A stretch of 64,000 nucleotides of DNA from JBBDXS01 sp040902195 (GTDB taxonomy: Bacteria; Chloroflexota; Dehalococcoidia; DSTF01; RBG-16-68-14), in NCBI GenBank assembly GCA_040902195.1, contig JBBDXS010000014.1:124001-188000 (forward strand). The letters are read 5' to 3'. The notes beneath the pieces are model-generated. The model ran no database searches, was not told the origin of the DNA, and worked only from the letters and a program-made list of their open reading frames with translations. Below, piece by piece: positions 16,919 through 25,799 of this stretch (position 1 is the first letter of the stretch; every line of letters starts with the position of its first letter). The position numbers and the translations under genes are program-made.

Positions 16919-17017
16919 GCGCGGACGAGAGCGATCCGGCAATACACGTCACGCGGCTAGCTTGCGCTCGAGTGGTACCAATCCATCCCTTGTTCCATGT
17001 TCCGTGTTCCTTGTTCC

Positions 17018-17830
17018 TCACAACGACACCTCTGGCGCGAAGCCGACGGGCGCGACGCCGCCCGCGAGGCCGCCGCCATCGATGATGAAGCCCTGGCCGG
17101 TGACGTAGGACGAAGCCTCCGACGCGAGATAGACGGCGAGCGGGCCGAGCTCCCACGCCTCGCCGACGCGCTGGGCCGGGATGTACTTCGCGAGGCCGCG
17201 CGCGATCTCCGCCTGGCCTTCCGCGAACGGCCGCTGCGCGACGAAGCCGGGGACGATGCAGTTGCAGCGGATGCCGTAGCGCTGGAGCATGACGGCGAGC
17301 GACTTCGTGAGCGAAATGACGCCGGCCTTCGAGGCGGCGTAGGCGAATCGAGGCGGGTCGCCACGCAGGGCAGTGCCGGACGCGACGTTGATGATCACGC
17401 CGCCCTGCTTCGCGTCGACCATCGCTTTGGCGGCCGCGCGCGCGCAGTAGAACGCACTCGAGAAGTTGACATCGACTGTGTCACGCCAGTCGTCATCCGG
17501 GACATCCCAGAGCTCGACGCCCATGGCGCGCGCGTCGCCGATGCCGGCATTGGAGAGCATGATGTCGATCTTGCCCAGCTCCGAGACGCAGGCGTCGATC
17601 AGGGCGTTGCACTGCGTCGAGTCGCGCACGTCGGTCGGGACGGCGACAGAGCGGCGGCCGAGCGCCCGGACCGCTTCCGCGGTCTCCTCGATCTGGTCGC
17701 GGCTGCGCGCGGCGCAGACGACGTCCGCGCCGGCTTCGGCGAGGGCGAGCGCCATCTGCTGGCCGAGGCCGCGGCCGGCGCCGGTAACGACGGCAGCCTT
17801 GCCGTCGAGGCGGAATCGTTCGAGGATCAA
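17018..17830 (-). CDS. SDR-family oxidoreductase
   Basis: A 270-residue classical SDR with TGAGRGLG at 16-23, Ser151, Tyr164 and Lys168 and the usual SYVTGQGFIIDGG ending followed by a short hydrophobic tail. The start is a TTG at 17830, which has AAGGAA seven bases upstream; no ATG or GTG fits the fold. The longer open frame upstream is repeat sequence. It has an intact catalytic set, unlike its neighbour at 15951. The substrate is unknown. Confidence 0.83.
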   Translation of the reverse strand: MILERFRLDGKAAVVTGAGRGLGQQMALALAEAGADVVCAARSRDQIEETAEAVRALGRRSVAVPTDVRDSTQCNALIDACVSELGKIDIMLSNAGIGDARAMGVELWDVPDDDWRDTVDVNFSSAFYCARAAAKAMVDAKQGGVIINVASGTALRGDPPRFAYAASKAGVISLTKSLAVMLQRYGIRCNCIVPGFVAQRPFAEGQAEIARGLAKYIPAQRVGEAWELGPLAVYLASEASSYVTGQGFIIDGGGLAGGVAPVGFAPEVSL

Positions 17831-17921
17831 GCAGCGTTCCTTTCGGGGAGGGAGTGTAGCAGACGCGCGAGGCGGCCAGCGCCACGCCCAGCCCGCCCCC
17901 CCCTTGCCGGATGATCCGTTT

Positions 17922-18045
17922 GTTCTTCCCACCCGCCCACCCAGAAATGTTGTTGAATCTGGGGGACACTCCTTCGCTTCGCTCGAGGACAGGCCCCAGA
18001 CCCCCGGCAGATTGGGCTCCGCCCCCTCTGCACTCCCCCGGGACG
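17922..18045. repeat. About 100-base GC-rich repeat, copy 2
   Basis: Same orientation as 16815-16918. It carries an extra internal segment around 17968-17993 that resembles the CTTCGCTTCGCTC element. Confidence 0.6.
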
Positions 18046-18082
18046 AGCGCCTCCCCACTCAACCGCTGCCATGAAGACGCGG

Positions 18083-18088
18083 TAGAGT
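18083..18088 (+). promoter_or_regulatory. -10 box, leaderless start
   Basis: TAGAGT, six bases before ATG 18095. Confidence 0.4.
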
Positions 18089-18094
18089 ATCGGG

Positions 18095-18508
18095 ATGCCA
18101 CGAAAGACGCCGAGTTCTGCCCATGGTTCCGCGAGGTGGGCACTGCGTTGTTTGGCGACTGTTGTGACCTTGACCGTCATCGTCACCGGCTGTGGCCCTG
18201 CGGATGTAGGATTCACCTTCGACAACCGCACTAACACGGCCTTGTGCGAATACTCTTCACCGCAAAACGCAGCAAGTGCGAGATGCCTAGCAGAATTGAA
18301 ACCGCGTGACGACACTCATTGGGGGCGGGACTGTGACAATCAAAGTGATAGACCTATCCGAGTTGTCATTACCGTCAAACAGGGAGGACGCCAAATCTAC
18401 GATCGGACGGCGACGTGCGGGGATTGGCATAATACGGATCGAAGGTTCATCATCGAACAGCAGGGAGACGAGTTTATCGTCACGGACAGCCTGCCTGCCA
18501 GACCATAA
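18095..18508 (+). CDS. Putative lipoprotein
   Basis: A 137-residue protein with a basic N-terminus, a hydrophobic stretch and a lipobox VTGC at about residues 30-33, so it is probably exported and lipid-anchored at the cysteine. The mature part has four further cysteines that could form disulphides. I recognise no domain. ATG 18095 follows TAGAGT by six bases. The next gene starts immediately after its TAA stop. Function is unknown. Confidence 0.65.
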   Translation: MPRKTPSSAHGSARWALRCLATVVTLTVIVTGCGPADVGFTFDNRTNTALCEYSSPQNAASARCLAELKPRDDTHWGRDCDNQSDRPIRVVITVKQGGRQIYDRTATCGDWHNTDRRFIIEQQGDEFIVTDSLPARP

Positions 18509-18889
18509 ATGTCGGTGCCTAGGAATATGACGCCGCTCGATAGGGTGCGCGAGATCGCCCTCGCGCTGCCGGAAGCGCACGAGAAGGCTGGCCACGGCCG
18601 GCCGACGTTCCACATACGCAAGGGCAAGAGCTTCGTGATGTTCATGGACAACCACCACAACGACGGGCGGCTCGCCATCTGGTGCAACGCGGATGGGGGA
18701 GCGCAGGACGTGCTCGTCCGGTCACGCCCGGACCGCTTCTTCGTGCCGCCCTACGTGGGACATCGCGGCTGGGTGGGCGTGCGCCTCGAGGGCGAGGTCG
18801 ACTGGGGCGAGGTGGCGATGATCATCGAGGACGCCTGGCGCGCCGCCGCGCCTAGGCGCCTGCTGGCCTCGCTGGACCAAGCCACGTAG
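18509..18889 (+). CDS. YjbR/MmcQ-like protein
   Basis: A 126-residue small alpha/beta protein of the YjbR/MmcQ family. Recognisable features are REIALALPEAHEKAGHGRPTF near the N-terminus, then FHIRKGKSFVMF, and RFFVPPYVGHRGWVGVRL before a C-terminal helix (IIEDAWRAAAP). The family is thought to bind DNA or nucleic acid, but a molecular role is not settled. ATG 18509 abuts the stop of the lipoprotein gene, so the two are probably one transcript. Confidence 0.8.
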   Translation: MSVPRNMTPLDRVREIALALPEAHEKAGHGRPTFHIRKGKSFVMFMDNHHNDGRLAIWCNADGGAQDVLVRSRPDRFFVPPYVGHRGWVGVRLEGEVDWGEVAMIIEDAWRAAAPRRLLASLDQAT

Positions 18890-18917
18890 CGGCTCGCCAG
18901 GGCGCACAGCGGTGAGC

Positions 18918-19603
18918 CCCTACTTCGACTACCCCGCCGTCATTCTTCTCGTGAAGCCCTCCGCTCCTCTTCGATGCGTGAGATGCCGTCCAGCGCGGCA
19001 CCCTCACCCCAAGTCCTCAACAAGTTCGCTACGCGAGATGAGAAGTCGCCCCTCTCCCGCGCGGGAGAGGGGAACGCGGGTGAGGGCTATCGGGTCCGCC
19101 GAGCCACATCCCCTACTTCGACTAGCCCGCCGTTTTTCTTCTCGAAGCCCTCCGCTCTTCCTCGATGCGGGAGATGCCGTCCAGGGCGGCACCCTCACCC
19201 CAAGTCCTCAACAAGTTCGCTAGGCGAGATGAGAAGTCGCCCCTCTCCCGCGCGCGGGAGAGGGGAACGGGGTGAGGGCGATCGGATCCGCCGAGGCACA
19301 TCCCTACTTCGACTAGCCCGCCGTTCTTCCTCTCGAAGCCCTCCGCTCCTCTTCGATGCGTGAGATGCCGTCCAGGGCGGCACCCTCACCCCAAGTCCTC
19401 AACAAGTTCGCTAGGCNNNNNNNNNNNNNNNNNNNNNNNNNNNNNNNNNNNNNNNNNNNNNNNNNNNNNNNNNNNNNNNNNNNNNNNNNNNNNNNNNNNN
19501 NNNNNNNNNNNNNNNNGAGATGAGAAGTCGCCCCTCTCCCGCGCGGGAGAGGGGAACGGGAGTGAGGGCGATCGGGTCCGCCGAGGCACATCCCCTACTT
19601 CGA
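18918..19603. repeat. About 192-base tandem repeat with copies of the xerC 3' end
   Basis: Units start near 18918, 19112 and 19303, and the array joins the genuine xerC end at 19604. Each unit holds about 65 bases matching the last 20 codons of xerC, then a CACCCTCACCCC...GTGAGGGCG imperfect palindrome with CCCCTCTCCCGC/GCGGGAGAGGGG at its tip. Spacing is 194 then 191 bases. The assembly gap at 19417-19516 sits within the array, so true copy number is unknown. There is no gene here. Confidence 0.85.
19417..19516. other. Assembly gap of 100 Ns
   Basis: Exactly 100 unknown bases within the tandem array, the usual placeholder for a gap of unknown size. Confidence 0.97.
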
Positions 19604-20578
19604 CTAGCCCGCCGTTTTTCTTCTCGAAGCCCTGCGCTCCTCTTCGATGCGGGAGATGCCGTCCAGCGCCGCCTCGATCGCGCGGCGTTTGGCCGAGTCC
19701 GTGACGTGCGTGTAGATCTGCGTGGTGTTGACGTTGGAGTGTCCGAGGAGCGTTTGTACGACGCGCAGCTCGGCGCCGTTATCGAGCAGGTGCGTGGCGA
19801 ACGTGTGGCGCAGTAGGTGCGGGTGCACGCTGCGATCGAGGCCGGAGGCCACCGCGTACTTGCGCACCATCGACTGCACGGCGCGCTGCGAGAGGCGGCC
19901 ACCGTCTCGGTTCAGGAAGAGGGCCGTTTGCGGACCGTGCGCGAGCGCGGGGCGGCCGTCGTTCAGGTAGCGGCGGACGGCGCGCGCGGCGGGCTCGCCC
20001 ATCATGACCATGCGCTCGCGCGAGCCCTTCCCGAACACCAGCGCCGTCAGCTCGCCGAGATCGACGTCCTTCACATCGATGCCGACGATCTCGGACACGC
20101 GCACGCCGGAGGCGTAGAGCAGCTCGAGGAGCGCGCGATCGCGGAGCTGGTTGGGCTTGTCGCCATCAGCCGCGCCGATCAGCGTCTCGATCTGGGGGAG
20201 CGTGAGGAACGTGGGCAGGCGTCGCTCCCGGCGCGGGCCGCGCACGCCGAACATCGGGTCGTCTGGGATCACGCCCTCGTTGCGGAGGTGGCGGTAGAAC
20301 GAACGCAGCGAGCTCACCTTACGCGTCACGCTGGCTGACGCGACGCCGGACGACACGAGGCCGGAGAGGTAGTCGCGCACGAGGAGCTTATCGAGGGAGG
20401 CGAGCGTGGCGTTGCGTTCGTCGAGGAAGTCGAAAAACTGACGGAGGTCTGTCGCGTAGTTACGTAGCGTCAGGAGCGAGAGGTTTTTGCGCGCGCCGAT
20501 GGTCTCGAGATAGTCAGCGAGCTTGCGTTCGGCGTCGATACGGGCGCGGCGGGCGTCCGGGGCGGTCGCGGTGGCCAT
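19604..20578 (-). CDS. xerC: Tyrosine recombinase XerC/XerD
   Basis: A 324-residue tyrosine recombinase, probably the enzyme that resolves chromosome dimers. It has an N-terminal SAM-like core-binding domain (about 15-105) and a catalytic domain with Arg160, Lys184, His254-x-x-Arg257, His280 and nucleophile Tyr289. The C-terminal tail after the tyrosine is longer than usual (about 35 residues). Its last 20 codons are the part copied in the downstream array. It is the last gene of the topA-dprA minus-strand series. C and D types cannot be told apart here. Confidence 0.93.
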   Translation of the reverse strand: MATATAPDARRARIDAERKLADYLETIGARKNLSLLTLRNYATDLRQFFDFLDERNATLASLDKLLVRDYLSGLVSSGVASASVTRKVSSLRSFYRHLRNEGVIPDDPMFGVRGPRRERRLPTFLTLPQIETLIGAADGDKPNQLRDRALLELLYASGVRVSEIVGIDVKDVDLGELTALVFGKGSRERMVMMGEPAARAVRRYLNDGRPALAHGPQTALFLNRDGGRLSQRAVQSMVRKYAVASGLDRSVHPHLLRHTFATHLLDNGAELRVVQTLLGHSNVNTTQIYTHVTDSAKRRAIEAALDGISRIEEERRASRRKTAG

Positions 20579-20664
20579 GCGTACAGTATGTAAGGGAACG
20601 CGCCGCCTGAGAAGTGGGGAGAACCCTAACGAGAGCCGTCCGCTGCCGGCAATCAGCTATCAGC

Positions 20665-20911
20665 GGGTAGCCCCTCACCCCTCTTCCCCTCTCCCGCGTG
20701 CGGGAGCGGGGCGATCAGTCATCGCGCGGATCGTGCCTTGGCGATCGGTCGGGGTGAGGGCGTGACGTAGGGCCACATAGCCATGCGCCCCTACTACCAT
20801 ATTGCGACAGGCTACAGCCTGTCCCACGAAGTTTGAGTTGTGCGGCGGCGGCGAGGAAGGGGTGCCGCGATTCGCGAGGGGCCAGATCCTTCGCTTCGCT
20901 CAGGATGACAC
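20665..20911. repeat. Cluster of three repeat types
   Basis: The 333 bases between xerC and topA hold no gene. They hold a CCCCTCACCCC...GGGGTGAGGG palindrome (about 20671-20763), a GACAGGCT/AGCCTGTC palindrome (20806-20823) and a CCTTCGCTTCGCTCAGGATGAC element (about 20887-20910). Confidence 0.65.
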
Positions 20912-23254
20912 TCAGGCTGTGGCGGCGACGAGCTCGCGGTCGCCGTCAGCGATGCTGCCACGCCAGCCACAGTCGGTGTTCGGGCAGCGAGCGGTCGTCT
21001 GGCCGTCGGCGCGGGCACGGCTGCCCACGGCAACCAGGATGCCTTTGCACTGCGGGCAGGGCTCCGGCAGCGGACGCGACCAGCTTGTGAAGTCGCACTC
21101 GGGGTACTTCGCGCAGCCGTAGAAGATGCGGCGCTGTCGCGTGCGCCGCTCGACGATGTCGCCGGCGCACTTCGGGCAGGCGACGCCGACCTTCTTGAGC
21201 AGCGGCTTGCTGCCCTTGCAGTCGGGGTAGCGCGAACAGGCGAGGAACTTGCCGAAGCGTCCGCCCCGCATCACCATGTCGGCGGCGCATTCCGGGCACT
21301 TCTCGTCCGTAACCTCCGGCTCGCCGTCGGAGTCGAGCGGCTTGGTGTTGCGGCACTCCGGGAAGCCGGAGCAAGCAAGGAACTGGCCGAAGCGGCCCCA
21401 GCGCTTGATCATGGGCTTGCCGCACTTCTCGCAGAGCTCGTCTGTCACCTCTTCGACGCGAGGCGCGTCGGCGGCCTTCTCGACGAGCGCCTGGAGCGGT
21501 TCGTAGATCTCACGCACGACAGGCTCCCAGGCGATCTCGCCGCGAGCGATCTCGTCGAGCTCCTCCTCCATGCTGGCCGTGAAGCCGACATCGAAGACGT
21601 CCTTGAAGTGCTCCATCAGCATGTCGTTGACGACGAAGCCGAGCTCCTGCGGGAAGAGCGTGCGCCCTTCGCGCTTCACGTAGGCGCGGTCCTGGATCGT
21701 CGAGAGGATCGCAGCGTACGTGCTCGGCCTGCCTATTCCGTTCTCCTCGAGCGCCTTCACGAGCGTGGCCTCTGTGTAGCGAGGGGGCGGCTCGGTGAAG
21801 TGCTGGTCGGGACGGACGTTAATGGAGCGAAGCGCGTCGCCCTGGGCGAGCTCAGGTAGCGCGCGAGGGGGCTCCTCCTCTTCCTCGTCGTCATCGCGCA
21901 TCTCCTCGTAGAGCTGGCGATAGCCGGCGAAGCGCAGGACGCTCTCGGTGACGCGGAGCAGGAACGCCTTCGAGGCATCCTTTTCTGAACCGACGCTCAA
22001 GGCGTCGGGAGCACCGGGCTGCGCGTTCACTTCGATCGTGGTCTGGTCGAGGATGGCGTCTGCCATCTGGCAGGCGACGAATCGTTGCCAGACGAGCTGG
22101 TAGAGACGGAACTGATCGCGGCTGAGGACATGCCGGAGCGCGGAGGGATCGCGCGCGACGGACGTCGGGCGGATGGCCTCGTGGGCCTCCTGCGCGCCCT
22201 TGGCCTTGGTGCGATAGACCCGCGGCGAAGGCGGCACGAAATCGTTGCCGTAGCGCTGCCCGATGTACGCGCGCGCCTCACTCCGGGCCGACTCGGCGAT
22301 GTTCATGGAGTCCGTACGCATATACGTGATAAGACCGGTCTGACCCTCGCCGGGCAGCTCGAGACCTTCGTAGAGCTGCTGCGCGACGGACATCGTGCGG
22401 CGGGCCGTGAAGCCGAGCCGGCGCGACGCCTCCTGCTGCAGCGTGCTCGTCGTGAACGGAGGCGCGGGCTTACGCGACTGGGGCTTCTGCTTGACCTCGG
22501 TCACGGTGTACGCGGACGAGCCGAGCAGGCCGTTCAGCCGTTCGGCTTCAGCGCCGTTCGGAATCTGGAACTTCTTCTCCCCTACTGGGCCGACGAGGCG
22601 CACGGAGAAGCCCGGCTCGACGCCGGCCTTCTCCACATCGACATCGATAGTCCAGTACTCCACCGGAACGAAGCTCGTGATCTCGCGCTCGCGCTCGACG
22701 ACGATGCGCAACGCGACGGACTGCACGCGCCCGGCCGAAAGCCCGCGGCGGATCTTCTTCCACAGGATGGGGCTGACCTTGTAGCCGACGAGGCGGTCGA
22801 GGACGCGGCGCGCCTGCTGCGCATCGACGAGATGTTGATCGATCGTGCGCGGGTGCTTGAACGCCTCGAGTACGGCGTCCTTCGTGATTTCGTGAAAAAC
22901 GACGCGCTGGTGCGGGCGGTCCTGCAGGTCCGCCGCCTCGACGAGGTGCCACGAGATCGCCTCGCCCTCACGGTCGGGGTCTGTTGCGAGATAGATGGTC
23001 TCGGCGCCGGCGGCGGCCTTCTTGAGCTCTTTGACGACAGCTGCCTTCTCCTTGGGCACGAGGTAGCGCGGCGCAAAGCCGTTGTCGACGTCGACACCGA
23101 GGCGCGTCTTCGGAAGATCGCGCACGTGGCCGACCGAGGAGCGGATATCGTACTCGGAACCAAGGATGCCTGCGAGCGTCCGCGCCTTCGCGGGCGACTC
23201 GACGATGACGAGGCTCTTGCCCTTCTTCTTCTTGCGTGTCTTCTTCTCTGCCAT
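20912..23254 (-). CDS. topA: DNA topoisomerase I
   Basis: A 780-residue type IA topoisomerase that relaxes negative supercoils. The Toprim domain shows VIVESPAKARTL at 16-27 and TDPDREGEAISWHL at about 91-104. The active tyrosine is Tyr311 in YMRTDS. Four C-terminal zinc-ribbon repeats with paired cysteines follow (CEKCG, CPECA, CPKCA, CPQCK). An acidic run EEEEEPP lies in the middle linker. Its start is nine bases after the dprA stop, a common gene order (dprA-topA-xerC). Confidence 0.97.
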   Translation of the reverse strand: MAEKKTRKKKKGKSLVIVESPAKARTLAGILGSEYDIRSSVGHVRDLPKTRLGVDVDNGFAPRYLVPKEKAAVVKELKKAAAGAETIYLATDPDREGEAISWHLVEAADLQDRPHQRVVFHEITKDAVLEAFKHPRTIDQHLVDAQQARRVLDRLVGYKVSPILWKKIRRGLSAGRVQSVALRIVVEREREITSFVPVEYWTIDVDVEKAGVEPGFSVRLVGPVGEKKFQIPNGAEAERLNGLLGSSAYTVTEVKQKPQSRKPAPPFTTSTLQQEASRRLGFTARRTMSVAQQLYEGLELPGEGQTGLITYMRTDSMNIAESARSEARAYIGQRYGNDFVPPSPRVYRTKAKGAQEAHEAIRPTSVARDPSALRHVLSRDQFRLYQLVWQRFVACQMADAILDQTTIEVNAQPGAPDALSVGSEKDASKAFLLRVTESVLRFAGYRQLYEEMRDDDEEEEEPPRALPELAQGDALRSINVRPDQHFTEPPPRYTEATLVKALEENGIGRPSTYAAILSTIQDRAYVKREGRTLFPQELGFVVNDMLMEHFKDVFDVGFTASMEEELDEIARGEIAWEPVVREIYEPLQALVEKAADAPRVEEVTDELCEKCGKPMIKRWGRFGQFLACSGFPECRNTKPLDSDGEPEVTDEKCPECAADMVMRGGRFGKFLACSRYPDCKGSKPLLKKVGVACPKCAGDIVERRTRQRRIFYGCAKYPECDFTSWSRPLPEPCPQCKGILVAVGSRARADGQTTARCPNTDCGWRGSIADGDRELVAATA

Positions 23255-23263
23255 GGTTCCTTC

Positions 23264-24376
23264 TTAACTCACTGTTGCGGGCGCGCGTGCGGCCCGCACG
23301 TAATTCATGTTACCAACGTGACGCACCATGCCCTTCAACTCAAGCATAGCAAGCGCGCTGCTGACAACATCGATGGCGAGGCCGCTCTTGCGGCGGACAT
23401 CATCGATATGTATCGGCTCCGATGAGAGCGCCTGCAATAGGAGAGCTTCCGTATCATCGGCGGGAAGCAGCTCCTTAGCTTCCATCTGGTGCGCTGCCAT
23501 CGTCAGGTTCAGCTCCTCCAGCACGTCTTCGATCCGCGTCACCAGCTTCGCGTGGCCGTTCTGGATCAGCCAGTTCGTGCCGCGGAAGGTAGGCGTGTAA
23601 ATGCTGCCGGGCACCGCGAAGACCTCTCGATTCTCGTCGAGGGCGATCCGCGCGGTGATCATGGCGCCGCTCTTGAGGTCGCCCTCGATAACGAGGACGC
23701 CCAGCGCGAGGCCGACCATGATGCGATTGCGCCTCGGGAAGAACTCACTGCGCGGCTGCGTTCCGAGCGGGTAGTCACTGACGAGCGCGCCCCGTTCCGC
23801 GATGTCCTGCGCGAGCTTCATGTTCTCGGGCGGGTACACGAGATCGAGACCGCAGGCGAGGACGGCAATCGTCCGTCCGCCGGCCTGCAGCACCGTCTTG
23901 TGCGCGATGGAATCGATGCCGCGCGCGAGACCCGAAACGGCCGTCACGCCGTTTTGGGCGAGGCCCATCGCGAACTCTTCGGCAGCCTGGCGGCCGTAGA
24001 CGGTCGCGCGGCGCGTGCCGACGACGCTCACCGACCATTCGTCCGCGGGAGTCAGCGTCCCCCGGACGTAGAGGACGGGCGGCCGGTCGTAGATCTCCTT
24101 CAGGCTGGAGGGGTACGACTCGTCGTGCCAGGTGAGCGCCTGGACCCGAGCGCGCTCGAGTCGCTCCATCTCGTCCGCGGGCGAGACCGCGTCGCGGGCG
24201 GACAGCAACGCCGAGAGCACGGAGCCGGAGAGGCCCGCCTGCTGCAGCTCGGCGGGGCTCGCCTTCCAGGCGTCCTCCAGATTGCCGAAGTGGGCTTCGA
24301 GTAGCGAAAAGCGCGCCCGGCCGATTTGGGGGACGCGCCCGAAGGCGACCCAGTACTGGAGCTCGTTCTTATCCAT
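23264..24376 (-). CDS. dprA: DNA-processing protein DprA
   Basis: A 370-residue DprA/Smf protein, which loads RecA on incoming single-stranded DNA. An N-terminal helical region (about 1-75) precedes the Rossmann core with VVGTRRATVYG, VSGLARGIDSIAH and FPRRNRIMVGLA. A C-terminal winged-helix segment closes the protein (LLLQALSSEPIHIDDVRRKSG region). ATG 24376 starts exactly at the fold; longer frames upstream are shadow. It is followed by topA. Confidence 0.95.
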   Translation of the reverse strand: MDKNELQYWVAFGRVPQIGRARFSLLEAHFGNLEDAWKASPAELQQAGLSGSVLSALLSARDAVSPADEMERLERARVQALTWHDESYPSSLKEIYDRPPVLYVRGTLTPADEWSVSVVGTRRATVYGRQAAEEFAMGLAQNGVTAVSGLARGIDSIAHKTVLQAGGRTIAVLACGLDLVYPPENMKLAQDIAERGALVSDYPLGTQPRSEFFPRRNRIMVGLALGVLVIEGDLKSGAMITARIALDENREVFAVPGSIYTPTFRGTNWLIQNGHAKLVTRIEDVLEELNLTMAAHQMEAKELLPADDTEALLLQALSSEPIHIDDVRRKSGLAIDVVSSALAMLELKGMVRHVGNMNYVRAARAPATVS

Positions 24377-24515
24377 TGTATCCCATGGCGCAAGGGGTCC
24401 TCTGGCCCAAGCGGCCCTTCCGCAGACCCTAACGGAGTGGAAGGCGTTCGCGCAAGGGGCTGGCAGACCCTGGAACCCAGAACCAAGAACGGGGGAGCAG
24501 TATCGGCGGGCGAAG

Positions 24516-25799
24516 CTAGGCAGGCTGGGATTCGGCGGCTTCCGGGGCGTGGTCACGCTTTGTGACGCGGACCTTTTTGATACGGCGGCCGAGGACGGAG
24601 AGCACGCGGAGCGTGATGCCATCGGTCGAAATCTCGTCGCCGGGGGAGGGCATGCGGCCCAGCTCGTGGTAGATGAAGCCCCCGAGCGTATCGAAGTCCT
24701 CGCTCTCGATCTCGAGGTGGAACATCTCGTTGAGGGCGTCGAGGCTGACGCGCGCGTCGAGGATCGCCTCCGATTCGTTGAGGCGCTCGACGGTGACCTC
24801 CTCACGATCGTACTCGTCCTGGATCTCGCCGACGATCTCCTCGAGGACGTCCTCGATGGTGACGAGACCTGCGGTGCCGCCGTACTCATCGACGACGATC
24901 GCCATGTGCACCTTGTGCTCTTGCAGCTCCGCGAGCAGCTCCGCGATGTGCTTGCCTTCGGGGACGAAGTACGGCGGGCGCGAGATCTCGCGTAGCGATG
25001 ACGGGCGCTTGTTCTCCGCCAGGAACTTCAGGATGTCCTTCGCATAGACGATGCCGACCAGGTTGTCGATCGTCTCGTCGTAGAGCGGTATGCGGCTGTA
25101 GCCACGCTCGACCACGAGCCGGAGCACATCGTCCACCGTCGCGTCCGTGTCGACGGCGATCATGTCGATGCGCGGGACCATCACCTCGCGCACCGCGCGG
25201 TCGGCCATGTTGGCGACGCGGCGCATGATGGCGAGCTCGCCGTTCTCGGTCCCGTTGCCTTCGTGCATCTCGACAAGGCGCAGGAGCTCTTCGTCTTCCT
25301 CGGCCGCCTCGGCGCTCTCGTCCACAGGCACCGGCTTCGTGACGGCGCCGGCGACCATATCGAGCAGGCGCGCGGGCACGCCGAACAGGAGGCGGAACAT
25401 GCTGATAGCCGGGACCAAGCGCAGGCTCCAGCGCTCCGGGCTATGCGCGACGACCAATCGCGAGAAGCCCTCAAGCAACACGAGCGCGACGACCGACACC
25501 GACATCGTGGCGGCGAGCGCCGACCAGCTATCGCCAGCCTCCCGCAGGACGAGAAACGTGCCGACCGCGATGCCGAGCACGACTGCGGTGTCGCGCGCGA
25601 CGGCGAGCGTGCCGAGCAAGACCTGTCGCTCCTGGATGTAGGTCTCGAGCGAGACGGCGCGCGGCAAGCCTTTCGAGGCGTACGCCCGCACGCGCAGGCG
25701 GCTGATGAAGACGACGCCGGCCTCGGCCGCGGTCGCAATCGCGAGCACGACGGCGGCGGCGGCGATGAGCGCGATGCCCACCCACGTATCACCGGTCAT
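24516..25799 (-). CDS. CNNM/CorC-type membrane protein with CBS domains
   Basis: A 427-residue protein of the HlyC/CorC (CNNM) family, linked to magnesium or cobalt transport. An N-terminal transmembrane domain with about four helices (to residue 145) is followed by an acidic linker, a CBS pair (about 205-330; MVPRIDMIAVDTD and VDEYGGTAGLVTIEDVLEEI) and a CorC_HlyC C-terminal domain. ATG 25799 overlaps the stop of the upstream nucleotidyltransferase gene by four bases (ATGA), so the two are coupled. The 139 bases between it and dprA hold nothing clear. Confidence 0.92.
   Translation of the reverse strand: MTGDTWVGIALIAAAAVVLAIATAAEAGVVFISRLRVRAYASKGLPRAVSLETYIQERQVLLGTLAVARDTAVVLGIAVGTFLVLREAGDSWSALAATMSVSVVALVLLEGFSRLVVAHSPERWSLRLVPAISMFRLLFGVPARLLDMVAGAVTKPVPVDESAEAAEEDEELLRLVEMHEGNGTENGELAIMRRVANMADRAVREVMVPRIDMIAVDTDATVDDVLRLVVERGYSRIPLYDETIDNLVGIVYAKDILKFLAENKRPSSLREISRPPYFVPEGKHIAELLAELQEHKVHMAIVVDEYGGTAGLVTIEDVLEEIVGEIQDEYDREEVTVERLNESEAILDARVSLDALNEMFHLEIESEDFDTLGGFIYHELGRMPSPGDEISTDGITLRVLSVLGRRIKKVRVTKRDHAPEAAESQPA

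Noticed and set aside
18918..19603. Tandem array as a CRISPR or integron attachment array
   Set aside because: Units are whole-length copies without unique spacers, and they contain coding sequence of xerC.
22085..23425. Long open frame antisense to topA
   Set aside because: It runs opposite a full topoisomerase with all its motifs and has no recognisable domain.
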